A stretch of DNA of 40,850 nt, taken from positions 1-40,850 of the forward strand of contig CAIXHE010000068.1 of assembly GCA_903919205.1 (NCBI GenBank), read 5' to 3'. The position numbers and the translations under genes were made by a program. The notes beneath the pieces were generated by a model, which was given only the letters and a program-made list of their open reading frames with translations, had not been told where the DNA came from and searched no databases. Shown here piece after piece: positions 34,205 through 40,850 of this stretch (the first letter of the stretch is position 1; every line of letters begins with the position of its first letter). This DNA comes from an uncultured Opitutaceae bacterium (GTDB taxonomy: Bacteria; Verrucomicrobiota; Verrucomicrobiia; Opitutales; Opitutaceae).

Positions 34205-34876
34205 ATGACTCCAGAAGCCCTTTACGACGCCGAGCTTGTGAGACGCTTTCACGGTGGAGACGACTCCGCCTTTTCCGAGATCATGTCCCGCCACCAGAGC
34301 CGCATATTCTCGGCTGCGATGGCCCTCCTGCGCAATCACGCCGACGCCGAGGAGGTTACCCAGGACACGTTCGTGCGGGCCCACCGCGGCCTTGCGAACT
34401 TCCGGGGCGAAGCCTCGCTCGCCACCTGGCTTCATCGCATCGCGGTCAACCTGGCCCGCAACCGCTACTGGTACTTCTTCAGGCGGCGCCGCCACGCCAC
34501 CCTCTCGCTGGACGCCGAACTCCCCGGGGAGACGGGCTCGACCTTCTCGGAGCTGCTCTCCACCGAGGGCAACGACCCCGCGCGCCTGAGTTCGCGCGCC
34601 GAGTTCTCGGCAGCGATCGAGGCCTGCCTGGAGCGCATGGAACCCTCTCACCGAAAGATCCTTCAGATGCGCACCCTCCTCGACCAGTCCTACGAGGAGA
34701 TCGCGGGGGCTCTCGGCATCAATGTGGGCACCGTGAAGAGCCGCATCGCCCGGGCGCGCGAGCGCCTGCGGCGAATGCTGGCCGAGGACTGTCCGGACTT
34801 CTCCCGCGAGAGCGATCCCGCGGACTGGTTTGAGAGCGCCCGCGGCGAGGGCCAGCTGCAGGCCGTTCCCTGCTGA
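34205..34876 (+). CDS. ECF-type RNA polymerase sigma factor
   Basis: A 223-residue sigma-70 family protein of the extracytoplasmic-function type. The sigma-2 region (about 10-90) has RHQSRIFSAAMALLRNHADAEEVTQDTFVRAHRGL and FRGEASLATWLHRIAVNLARN. The sigma-4 helix-turn-helix (about 140-195) has YEEIAGALGINVGTVKSRIARARERLRR. No anti-sigma gene lies beside it; the next gene is convergent. A probable -10 (TATAAG) and an inverted repeat lie upstream, and AGGCG precedes the ATG at 34205. The roughly 30-residue tail after sigma-4 is acidic and ends in Cys. Its regulon is unknown. Confidence 0.93.
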   Translation: MTPEALYDAELVRRFHGGDDSAFSEIMSRHQSRIFSAAMALLRNHADAEEVTQDTFVRAHRGLANFRGEASLATWLHRIAVNLARNRYWYFFRRRRHATLSLDAELPGETGSTFSELLSTEGNDPARLSSRAEFSAAIEACLERMEPSHRKILQMRTLLDQSYEEIAGALGINVGTVKSRIARARERLRRMLAEDCPDFSRESDPADWFESARGEGQLQAVPC

Positions 34877-34886
34877 GGGCGCGCCG

Positions 34887-35996
34887 CTACCGGAGCCCCA
34901 GGAATCGGGCGAGAGACGCTACCGCGCCCGAGGTGGCGGTTCGCCCTGCGACGCGACGCGAGACGACCCGTAGCCGGCCCGCCTGCCTGTCGGCCTTGAG
35001 GTCGACATGGCCCACCAGCTCCGTGCCCGATAGAACGGGAAGCGCGTAGTAGCCCCTCTTCCTCTTCGGAGCGGGCACGTACGCCTCCCAGGCGTAGTCG
35101 AAGCCCCACAGCTGGCGGGTCACCCTGCGGTCGTAGATGACGGGGTCGAGCGGTGCCAAGAGCCGCGGCGGCTCGCGGCTGCCGCCGCAAGCCCGGGTCT
35201 CGAGGAGCGGCAGGTCCGTCCTGAGGCAGAACAGCCGCGGTCCGTCCCCCACCTCCACGGGACACGCCAGGTCGGCCACGAGAGCCGCCTCGGCCTTCGT
35301 GAGGGCGGCCAGCCTGTGCTGCCGAAGCCGCAGGACCGCGAGCCAGCGCTGCGTCTGCAAAGCCGTCGCCTGCGGCGCCGACAGGACGCCGTGCGGCAGG
35401 ACCCTCTCGGGCAGGTCGTAGAGCCTGCGGTTCGAGTCGCGTCCCGCGATCAGCAGGCGCCCGTGGAAGAAGAGCTTCTGCAGCGTGGCCTTCGCGAGCG
35501 TCGCCGAGCCCCACACCTTGCGGCCCTTGCGCCCGTCCGCGAAGGCCCAGGGGCCCAGCGGCCCTCGGGCCGCGACCTCTTCGAGGATCCGGCGGGAGAA
35601 GTCCCGCTCGCGCGGCGTCAGGCGCCCCAGCCAGGCGCTCCGGCGCGTGCTGCGCTCGCGCATCGAGGCGGCGAGGTGGGGCCAGGCGTCGAGCGGGAAT
35701 GCGACGAGCACGTCGGTGGAGGGCAGGTGGTGCTCGAAGGCCGCGCGCTTCTCCACCGGAAGCGGGTTGCCGGGCTCGCCGTGCAGGTGCCGCTCGAGGT
35801 CGCCCTGGCGGTAGCCCGCCACCCGGTTGCGAAGGATGTGCTCGTGCATCCGACCGCAGACGTCGATGGGGTCGATCTGCACGTAGCCGAGGTGCGAGAG
35901 GACGCCACCGACGCTGGGTACGGGCGCGTCGATCAGATGGGCGCGCAGAAGGAAGCGCCGCGCGTCGGCGGCGGTCACCTTGAGAGCCGCGCTCAA
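34887..35996 (-). CDS. YcaQ/AlkX-like winged-helix DNA glycosylase
   Basis: A 369-residue protein of the HTH_42 family. The catalytic Q-phi-D motif is Q40-I41-D42 in GYVQIDPIDV, and winged-helix elements fill residues 130-240. In E. coli YcaQ this family unhooks DNA interstrand crosslinks and removes alkylated purines. The C-terminal half has the beta-barrel motif LLAPLDPVIYDR and FDYAWEAYVPAPKRKRGYY, also typical. The TTG at 35996 overlaps the TGA of the amidase gene (TTGA), suggesting coupling; a GTG at 35978 is the alternative start. Genes around it are cell-wall and translation genes, so no functional link is visible. Confidence 0.88.
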   Translation of the reverse strand: MSAALKVTAADARRFLLRAHLIDAPVPSVGGVLSHLGYVQIDPIDVCGRMHEHILRNRVAGYRQGDLERHLHGEPGNPLPVEKRAAFEHHLPSTDVLVAFPLDAWPHLAASMRERSTRRSAWLGRLTPRERDFSRRILEEVAARGPLGPWAFADGRKGRKVWGSATLAKATLQKLFFHGRLLIAGRDSNRRLYDLPERVLPHGVLSAPQATALQTQRWLAVLRLRQHRLAALTKAEAALVADLACPVEVGDGPRLFCLRTDLPLLETRACGGSREPPRLLAPLDPVIYDRRVTRQLWGFDYAWEAYVPAPKRKRGYYALPVLSGTELVGHVDLKADRQAGRLRVVSRRVAGRTATSGAVASLARFLGLR

Positions 35997-37087
35997 GGGG
36001 CCGGGGGCCGCATCGGCGCGCTGCGCACCGGCGCGGCGGCCGCGGGCGCGGAAGGGGACGCGGCGGCCGGGCCCCCGGGCGGGGCCACTTCAGCCGCGTG
36101 AAGCGCGCGCACGGCCGCGGCATAGTCGTTCAGGCCCGCGCACACGGCCGCCGCGATCTTCTCGCGGTACTCGCCGGACTCGAGGGCGAGGCCCTCGGAG
36201 GCGCTCGAGATAAACGCGGGCTCCACGAGGGCACCGGGGCACTTGAGCCCCCGAAGCACCGCCAGGTGCTCGAATTTCTCGCCGCGGTCGCCGTTGCGAA
36301 GCGCGGAGAGCAGCTGGCGGTGGAGGGCGCCTGCCAGCACCGTGTTCCACGCGTTGAAGTCGTTCACGGGGGCCGCTCCGGGCTCGGCATCGTCCTTGTG
36401 CCCCAGGCTCCACGAATCCGTGGACCTCTGGGTCTTCGGCGGGAAGGACAGCACCTCCACGCCCGTCGTCCTCTTGTCGGGCCACACGGAGTTGAAGTGC
36501 ACGCTCACGAAGACGTCGGCCGCGGCGACGTTGGCTATCTCCGAGCGCGTGGGCTTCGCCACGTTGACGTCGGTGTCGCGCGTGAGGACCACCCGGTAGC
36601 CCGCCGCCTCGAGCATGCGCTTGAGCCTGCGGACCACGTCGAGCGTGAAGGCCTTCTCCATTGTGTGGAGCTCCGGGTTCTCGGTGCCGTGGTCCTCGCC
36701 GCCGTGGCCCGCGTCGAGAGCGATGACCCGCGGGACCCGCGGAGGCGTCCCGCAGAGCTCGGGGCGAAGGCGGGGCTTCAGCTTGAACTCGAAGTCCTCG
36801 CGGCTCACGTAGAACGCCCCCGAGCGCACCACCACCGGGTCGCCCAGGAACACCCGCAGGCCCGCCAGGTCGACCTCGCGGCTGTGGTCGGTCAGGCGCG
36901 CCACCGGCTGCGACCCCGACTTAAGCATGACGGCCGAGTCGGGGACCGACCGGGCGACGTGGAGGCCGAGGGCCGACGCGCCGTCCTCGAGGCTCACGTA
37001 GTCGACCGCGCCGACCCGCAGCGTCGCGGGCTCGGCTCTCGCGCCCAGGGCCGCGGCCACCAGCAGGAGGAGGGCTGCCCGCCGCAT
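35993..37087 (-). CDS. N-acetylmuramoyl-L-alanine amidase (Amidase_3), exported
   Basis: A 364-residue protein with a signal peptide ending GARAEP (about residue 18). An AMIN-like or copper-amine-oxidase-N-like beta region covers about 20-110. The Amidase_3 domain (about 118-330) carries the zinc ligands in IALDAGHGGEDHG, METMEK-type E (TMEKAFTL) and VSVHFNS, and the catalytic Glu in LVEPAFISS. It cleaves the amide between muramic acid and the peptide in peptidoglycan, for daughter-cell separation or remodelling. The tail is Pro/Ala-rich (about 335-364). It sits 13 bases downstream of infC and overlaps the YcaQ-like gene by four bases. Confidence 0.93.
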   Translation of the reverse strand: MRRAALLLLVAAALGARAEPATLRVGAVDYVSLEDGASALGLHVARSVPDSAVMLKSGSQPVARLTDHSREVDLAGLRVFLGDPVVVRSGAFYVSREDFEFKLKPRLRPELCGTPPRVPRVIALDAGHGGEDHGTENPELHTMEKAFTLDVVRRLKRMLEAAGYRVVLTRDTDVNVAKPTRSEIANVAAADVFVSVHFNSVWPDKRTTGVEVLSFPPKTQRSTDSWSLGHKDDAEPGAAPVNDFNAWNTVLAGALHRQLLSALRNGDRGEKFEHLAVLRGLKCPGALVEPAFISSASEGLALESGEYREKIAAAVCAGLNDYAAAVRALHAAEVAPPGGPAAASPSAPAAAAPVRSAPMRPPAP

Positions 37088-37100
37088 GGCAGGGATGAGG

Positions 37101-37766
37101 TCAGGCCACCGAGGGCTGCGAATCGTCAGCCTCGGGCTCGCCGCCCTCTTCGCTGTCCTTCACGTGGAACTTCGCCTTGCGCTTGTTGGCGGGCAGCGGC
37201 GTCAGCATCACGTGAATGTTGCGGCCGATCAGCTTGGGATCGTTGTCGGGATGGCCCATGCCGGCCAGGTCCACGACGGCTCGCTTCATCACCTCGAAAC
37301 CGAGCTCGGTGTGGGCCATCTCGCGGCCGCGGAACTTGAGCCGCAGCTTCACCTTGTTGCCATGGTCGAGGAATTCCTCGGCGTGACGCAGCTTGGTGTT
37401 GAAATCGTTGGGTGCGATGCGGGCCGTGAACTCGATCTCCTTGATCTTGCTCGCCGTGGACTTCGCGTGGGAGTGCTTCTTCTGCTCCTCGTAAACGTAC
37501 TTGCCGAAGTCCATGATGCGGCAGACCGGCGGCGTCGCGTTCGGCGCGACCTCGACCAGGTCGAGCCCCACTTCAAGCGCGAGGTTGACCGCCTTGGGCG
37601 TGTCCAGAATGCCCAGCTGCTTGCCCTCGGGGGAGATCACGCGCACCTGCGGGACCTTGATGCGGTGGTTGCGGCGGATGGCCGCGAACGGATCGTTGTT
37701 ACGACGCTGGAATTGCCCGGTGGGACGATTGCCGCCTGGGGCGGCCGAGGGAGTCGGTATGGCCAT
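37101..37766 (-). CDS. infC: Translation initiation factor IF-3
   Basis: A 221-residue IF-3. The N-terminal domain has RNHRIKVPQVRVISPEGKQLGI and DLVEVAPNATPPVCRIMDFGKY, then the linker EQKKHSHAKSTASKIKEIEF. The C-terminal domain has FRGREMAHTELGFEVM. It binds the 30S subunit and proofreads start codons. There is an N-terminal extension of about 30 Gly/Asn/Gln-rich residues and an acidic tail (EEGGEPEADDS). The ATG at 37766 is preceded by TTG and no Shine-Dalgarno. The usual neighbours rpmI and rplT are not downstream; an amidase gene is. Confidence 0.96.
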   Translation of the reverse strand: MAIPTPSAAPGGNRPTGQFQRRNNDPFAAIRRNHRIKVPQVRVISPEGKQLGILDTPKAVNLALEVGLDLVEVAPNATPPVCRIMDFGKYVYEEQKKHSHAKSTASKIKEIEFTARIAPNDFNTKLRHAEEFLDHGNKVKLRLKFRGREMAHTELGFEVMKRAVVDLAGMGHPDNDPKLIGRNIHVMLTPLPANKRKAKFHVKDSEEGGEPEADDSQPSVA

Positions 37767-37794
37767 CAATAATTACGCTGCTGGGTGTGTAAAG

Positions 37795-37827
37795 TCAGGG
37801 CTAGACCCTCTGCGCAAGCGGCCCTGA
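37795..37827. repeat. Inverted repeat in the infC leader
   Basis: TCAGGGC (37795-37801) and GCCCTGA (37821-37827) are perfect 7-base complements with a 19-base loop. They lie in the 70-base gap between the Fe-S carrier gene and infC. It may fold in the infC leader RNA. No T-run, so not a classical terminator. Confidence 0.35.
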
Positions 37828-37836
37828 ACACAACAC

Positions 37837-38220
37837 CTAAACGCTGAAGCTCTCCCCGCAGGAGCAACTTGCCTTGGCGTTGGGGTTGGTGAACTTGAAG
37901 CCGCCGGCGATCAGCTGGCTTGAGTAGTCGAGCACCGTCCCCTTGAGGTAAAGGGCCGTCCGGGCGTCCACGAGCACCTGGCAGCCGGCCGACCGCACCA
38001 GGATGTCACCCTTCTTGGGCTCCTGGGCGAACTTGAGCTTGTAGCTGAGGCCGTTGCAGCCGCCGCCCGTGATCGCGATGCGGAGGTAGTCACCCTGCGC
38101 CTCGCGGGCGATCAGGCTGCGCACCTTGGTGCCGGCGGCCTCGGTCAGGCGCACCAGGCTCTCGCCCCCCTCCCTCACGGGAGGGGGCGACGGGGGGGCG
38201 GCTAGGGTGGCGTCGGGCAT
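37837..38220 (-). CDS. A-type iron-sulfur carrier (ErpA/IscA/HesB family)
   Basis: A 127-residue protein with the three family cysteines C55 (GGGCNG), C119 and C121 (SCSCGESF), which bind the Fe-S cluster or iron for transfer to target enzymes. The core from residue 22 on matches ErpA/IscA. The first 20 residues are a Pro/Ala-rich extension (APPSPPPVREGG). Its DNA forms a GC hairpin (about 38163-38189). It lies ten bases downstream of pdxA and upstream of infC, in the same orientation. I cannot tell ErpA from IscA by sequence alone. Confidence 0.92.
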   Translation of the reverse strand: MPDATLAAPPSPPPVREGGESLVRLTEAAGTKVRSLIAREAQGDYLRIAITGGGCNGLSYKLKFAQEPKKGDILVRSAGCQVLVDARTALYLKGTVLDYSSQLIAGGFKFTNPNAKASCSCGESFSV

Positions 38221-38230
38221 TCCAGGTAGA

Positions 38231-39166
38231 CTATCGCCCTTCGCGCGCCCGAATCAAGCGCCGGGCCACGTCTATCGCGTTCGAAAAGCTACGGGGGCTC
38301 GCGCGGCCCTGGCCGGCGATGCCGAAGGCCGTGCCGTGGTCGGGGCTCGTGCGCACGTGGGTGAGGCCGAGGGTCACGTTCACCGACTCGTCGAAGTCGA
38401 CCACCTTCAGAGGGCCGAGCCCCTGGTCGTGGTAGAGGGCCACGGAGACGTCGAACTCCCCCCTGAGCTGGCGGCCGAAGAGCGTATCCGCAGGCTGGCA
38501 CCTCGAGAGGCCCGGGAAGGCCCCCCGAAGGCGCCCGAGTATCGGCTCAATGATGTCGCGCTCCTCGGTGCCGATGATGCCCCCCTCTCCCGCGTGGGGG
38601 TTGAGGCCGCAGACGCCGATCCTTGGGTGCTCCACGCCCTCCGAGCGGGCGAGCTCGTCGGCAGCGGCGACGGCGCGGCGAAGCTCGGGCTCGGTCAGGT
38701 GGAGCGGGACCTCGCGAAGGGGGATGTGCCAGGAGACGAGCGCGACGCGCAGCCTGCCGCCGCAGAAGGCCATCGTGGGGTCCCCGCCCCAGCGCTCGGC
38801 GAAGAACTCCGTGTGGCCCGGAAACGTCCAGCCGATCGCGGACATGCGCTCCTTGCTGATCGGCGCCGTGACGACGCCGGAGGCGGCGCCCTCGAGGCAG
38901 AGGGCGGCGGCGCGCTCGAGGGCGGCCCAGGCGACGAGCGCACCCTGCCCGTCGGGCTTGCCCGGCGTGGCGACGTAGTCCTCGGAGCCCACGGGCACCG
39001 CGGTGAATCCCCCCGGCAGCGAGGCGAGCCAGCGCGGCGGCCCGAGCACGGCCACGCCGGCGGCCTCCGCCGGGTGGGCGCGCAGCCACGCCTCGATGAT
39101 CTCGGGCCCTATGCCCGCGGGATCTCCGCAGGTGAGCGCGAGCGGGATCGGGGCGGGGGCACTCAC
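38231..39166 (-). CDS. pdxA: 4-hydroxythreonine-4-phosphate dehydrogenase (PdxA)
   Basis: A 311-residue enzyme of pyridoxal 5'-phosphate synthesis (DXP-dependent route); it oxidises 4-phosphohydroxy-threonine with NAD. It begins PIPLALTCGDPAGIGPE. The metal-binding histidines appear in PGHTEFFAE, GLNPHAGEGG and LYHDQGLGPLK, the three family motifs. The C-terminal RTSPDHGTAF is also present. The GTG start at 39166 overlaps the TGA of lpxA (GTGA at 39163-39166). The length is near the usual 320-330. Confidence 0.95.
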   Translation of the reverse strand: MSAPAPIPLALTCGDPAGIGPEIIEAWLRAHPAEAAGVAVLGPPRWLASLPGGFTAVPVGSEDYVATPGKPDGQGALVAWAALERAAALCLEGAASGVVTAPISKERMSAIGWTFPGHTEFFAERWGGDPTMAFCGGRLRVALVSWHIPLREVPLHLTEPELRRAVAAADELARSEGVEHPRIGVCGLNPHAGEGGIIGTEERDIIEPILGRLRGAFPGLSRCQPADTLFGRQLRGEFDVSVALYHDQGLGPLKVVDFDESVNVTLGLTHVRTSPDHGTAFGIAGQGRASPRSFSNAIDVARRLIRAREGR

Positions 39167-39927
39167 GCCTGGGCCTCCTCGCCGGCGGGGTCGGCACTGC
39201 GGGCCCGCGCGATGCCGCGCTTGCCCTCGGTGATGAAGGTGAGGAAGCGCACCGCCTCTGGGCTCCTGAAGGTGCCGAGCGCCAGCGCCTTCGAGGCGAT
39301 CGAGCGAATGTTGCCGACCGTGAAGTAGACGTGGCGGTACGCCTCCTTGAGCTCCTGGATCGCCTCGCGGGAGACGCCGCGGCGCCGCAGCCCGATCAGG
39401 TTGAAGCCCGCTACCTCGTTGCGCTCGGCGACCATCAGGAAGGGGGGGATGTCGAGCGTGATGCGCGAGAGGCCGCCGACGATGGCGCCCTCCCCGATGC
39501 GGCTGAACTGGTGGTAGGCCGAGCCGCCCCCGAGGATGGCGTGGCTGCCGACATGCACGTGGCCGGCCACCAGCACCGCGTTGGCGACGACCACGTTGTC
39601 GCCGAGCGCCGCGTCGTGCGCCACGTGGGAGCTCGCCATCAGCAGGCAGTTGGCGCCGACCTCGGTGAAGAGGCCCTTCTCGGTGGAGCGGTTGATGGTC
39701 ACGTACTCGCGGATGATCGTGCCCGCGCCCACCCGGGTGCCGGTCTGCACGGCCGGGTCGAACCTGAGGACCTGCGGATCGCCGCCCACGACCGCATAGG
39801 GGTGGACGGCGACGCGCTCCCCCAGGACGGCGCCGGCGCGCACGATGGCTCCGGCGTGGATGACGCAACCGTCGCCGAGCTCGGCTCCGGGCTCGACGAT
39901 GGCGGTGGGGTGGATGGACACACTCAT
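39163..39927 (-). CDS. lpxA: Acyl-ACP--UDP-N-acetylglucosamine O-acyltransferase (LpxA)
   Basis: A 254-residue left-handed beta-helix acyltransferase, the first enzyme of lipid A synthesis, cytoplasmic and trimeric. It begins VSIHPTAIVEPGAELG. The catalytic His is H104 in ASSHVAHDAALGDN, with H101 beside it. The VGGDPQVLRF and REYVTINRST segments and the C-terminal helical region (SREAIQELKEAYRHVYF) are typical of LpxA rather than LpxD. ATG 39927 is the sensible start. Its presence shows an LPS-type outer membrane. It is coupled to pdxA by a four-base overlap. Confidence 0.95.
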   Translation of the reverse strand: MSVSIHPTAIVEPGAELGDGCVIHAGAIVRAGAVLGERVAVHPYAVVGGDPQVLRFDPAVQTGTRVGAGTIIREYVTINRSTEKGLFTEVGANCLLMASSHVAHDAALGDNVVVANAVLVAGHVHVGSHAILGGGSAYHQFSRIGEGAIVGGLSRITLDIPPFLMVAERNEVAGFNLIGLRRRGVSREAIQELKEAYRHVYFTVGNIRSIASKALALGTFRSPEAVRFLTFITEGKRGIARARSADPAGEEAQA

Positions 39928-39983
39928 CGGGGCCAATCTCCGAAGGGTTGGCCCCGAGCGCGAGAACGTTTTGGCATGGGCCG

Positions 39984-40637
39984 TTAGCCCGCCTCCGGGG
40001 CGGCCTGGGCGACCCGCGCGCGGCGCGCCGTCTGGAGGCGGTCGGACAGGAGGTCCAGCTGGGCGTCCTTCAACAGGTCGTAGTTCTTAAGGAGGCGGAT
40101 CACCTGGAGGGTGTCGCTCTTGCCGTAGTTGCGGTTGGCGTCGATCTTGTCGATCAGGTCGAGCAGCATCGCCCTGAAGGAGAGGATGCCGTCTACGCCG
40201 CGCTCCTTCAGCATCTCGACGCTCTGGGAGCGGAACGGCTCGGCCGTGGGAAGGGCGGGCAGCACGAGGATCTTGGCGACGCCGCTCGTGATGCCGTCCC
40301 CCTCCGCGGGGAAGAGCTTCGCGGCCTGGCGCAGCACGTTCTGCTCCAGGAACCCGAAGATCTCCGGGGAACCCTTCAGGGTCGCCGGCGTGAAGACGTC
40401 GGTGTGCCAGGGCTTCACGGCCACCACGGCCTGGTGGACGAACTGGAGCTCCGTGGGGAACAGGAAGAAGTCGGGCTTGCGGCTGCCCTTCTGCCAGGAG
40501 GGATTGTGGACGAGCAGGTCGATCTCCTCGTCGCCCATCTTGCGGCGCGCCTGCACCTGGTACTTGCGGACCTGCCGCACAAAGAAGCCGTTCTGCTCGA
40601 AGAACTCCCGAACGATGCCCTCGTCGATGGCCGACAT
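39984..40637 (-). CDS. Conserved-looking hypothetical protein (217 aa), possibly nuclease-fold-like
   Basis: I do not recognise a named family. The N-terminal half has a basic, mixed pattern, FFEQNGFFVRQVRKYQVQARRKMG, followed by EEIDLLVHN and AVVAVKPWH. The order resembles the start of PD-(D/E)xK nuclease folds (acid in a strand, then a strand ending x-x-K), but the expected Glu before the Lys is Ala, so activity is doubtful. The C-terminal half is helical (MLLDLIDKIDANRNYGKSDTLQVIRLLKNYDLL). No signal peptide or membrane segment. It lies between aroB and lpxA in the same direction, 53 bases after aroB. Confidence 0.75.
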   Translation of the reverse strand: MSAIDEGIVREFFEQNGFFVRQVRKYQVQARRKMGDEEIDLLVHNPSWQKGSRKPDFFLFPTELQFVHQAVVAVKPWHTDVFTPATLKGSPEIFGFLEQNVLRQAAKLFPAEGDGITSGVAKILVLPALPTAEPFRSQSVEMLKERGVDGILSFRAMLLDLIDKIDANRNYGKSDTLQVIRLLKNYDLLKDAQLDLLSDRLQTARRARVAQAAPEAG

Positions 40638-40690
40638 GGGTCACACCCTAGCGACACCCACCCAAGAGTACACGAATTTTCTCCCGGCGC

Positions 40691-40850
40691 CTACACGGCG
40701 CCCACGTCCCGCCAGGCGGCCTCGACGGCCGCGGCAGGGACGTCGGCCCGCACCACCGCGTTTCCCAAGTCCCGAAGCAGGACGAAGCGCGGGAGGCCCC
40801 CGCGGGCCTTCTTGTCGCGGGTCATCGCGGACATGAGGTCTGCGAGCGGA
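40691..40850 (-). CDS. aroB: 3-dehydroquinate synthase, C-terminal fragment (cut by window edge)
   Basis: The frame from the window edge reads PLADLMSAMTRDKKARGGL, then RFVLLRDLGNAVV, and stops at TAG (40691-40693). The AroB C terminus has the form LM..DKK...G..R.VL...G. The enzyme makes 3-dehydroquinate from DAHP in the shikimate pathway, with NAD and a metal. The catalytic core is beyond the edge. It is upstream of the hypothetical gene on the same strand. Confidence 0.85.
   Translation of the reverse strand, partial: PLADLMSAMTRDKKARGGLPRFVLLRDLGNAVVRADVPAAAVEAAWRDVGAV

Noticed and set aside
38163-38189. GC hairpin as a regulatory element before the Fe-S carrier gene
   Set aside because: It lies inside the coding region for the Pro-rich N-terminal extension and has a one-base mismatch; the simplest cause is proline and glycine codon bias.

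Overview
This is a 40.85 kb, very GC-rich chromosomal window, densely coded on both strands, with no tRNA, rRNA, insertion sequence, CRISPR array or stretch over 300 bases without a gene. It looks like a Gram-negative bacterium: it carries lpxA (lipid A), a periplasmic murein amidase and many Sec signal peptides. The ribonucleotide reductase resembles the chlamydial type (a large NrdA with several ATP-cones, and an NrdB with Glu as first metal ligand and no radical tyrosine). With the high GC and a TIR/TolB-like/TPR protein, this suggests the PVC group, most likely Verrucomicrobiota (Opitutus-like). That placement is inference.

Layout. 1-117 is the 3' end of folA, convergent with a gamma-carbonic-anhydrase-like gene. 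716-4228 holds a di-heme oxidoreductase gene divergent from an OmpR-type two-component system. The spacer carries two CTTAAT-N5-CTTAAT-type direct repeats, one facing each gene. 4421-14728 is a long minus-strand run, argH - mutL - glgP - BMP-type binding protein - ABC ATPase - two permeases, tightly packed with several 4-base start/stop overlaps. 14835-19152 holds a small secreted protein (+) and a minus-strand group: a SLOG/SLATT-like membrane protein, an isoprenylcysteine-methyltransferase-like protein, a histidine acid phosphatase and an OsmC protein. 19263-26105 holds DUF3311 + sodium:solute symporter (+), a TIR-TolB-like-TPR protein (-), and two tandem secreted amidohydrolases (+). 26116-32488 holds a secreted unknown and the nrdB-nrdA pair, with a 381-residue LAGLIDADG intein in NrdA directly after the catalytic cysteine. 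32774-34876 is dinB divergent from an ECF sigma factor. 34887-40850 is a minus-strand housekeeping block: aroB (partial), a hypothetical protein, lpxA, pdxA, an A-type Fe-S carrier, infC, an amidase and a YcaQ-like protein.

How the genes work together. The ABC cassette has the composition of a nucleoside importer (BMP protein, fused double ATPase, two permeases) and is translationally coupled to glycogen phosphorylase. The nrdB promoter region contains nested inverted repeats over a plausible -35/-10. The dinB/sigma spacer contains a perfect 10-bp inverted repeat. MutL has lost both endonuclease motifs.

The points most worth a second look are: the intein position and its non-canonical penultimate lysine; the leucine at the NrdB radical site; the paired loss of MutL endonuclease motifs; the SLOG/SLATT-like protein; and the PmrA-box-like repeats. 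I found no clear evidence of a wholly new multi-gene system. The nearest candidates are the SLOG/SLATT-like gene with its partner methyltransferase and the TIR protein close by.
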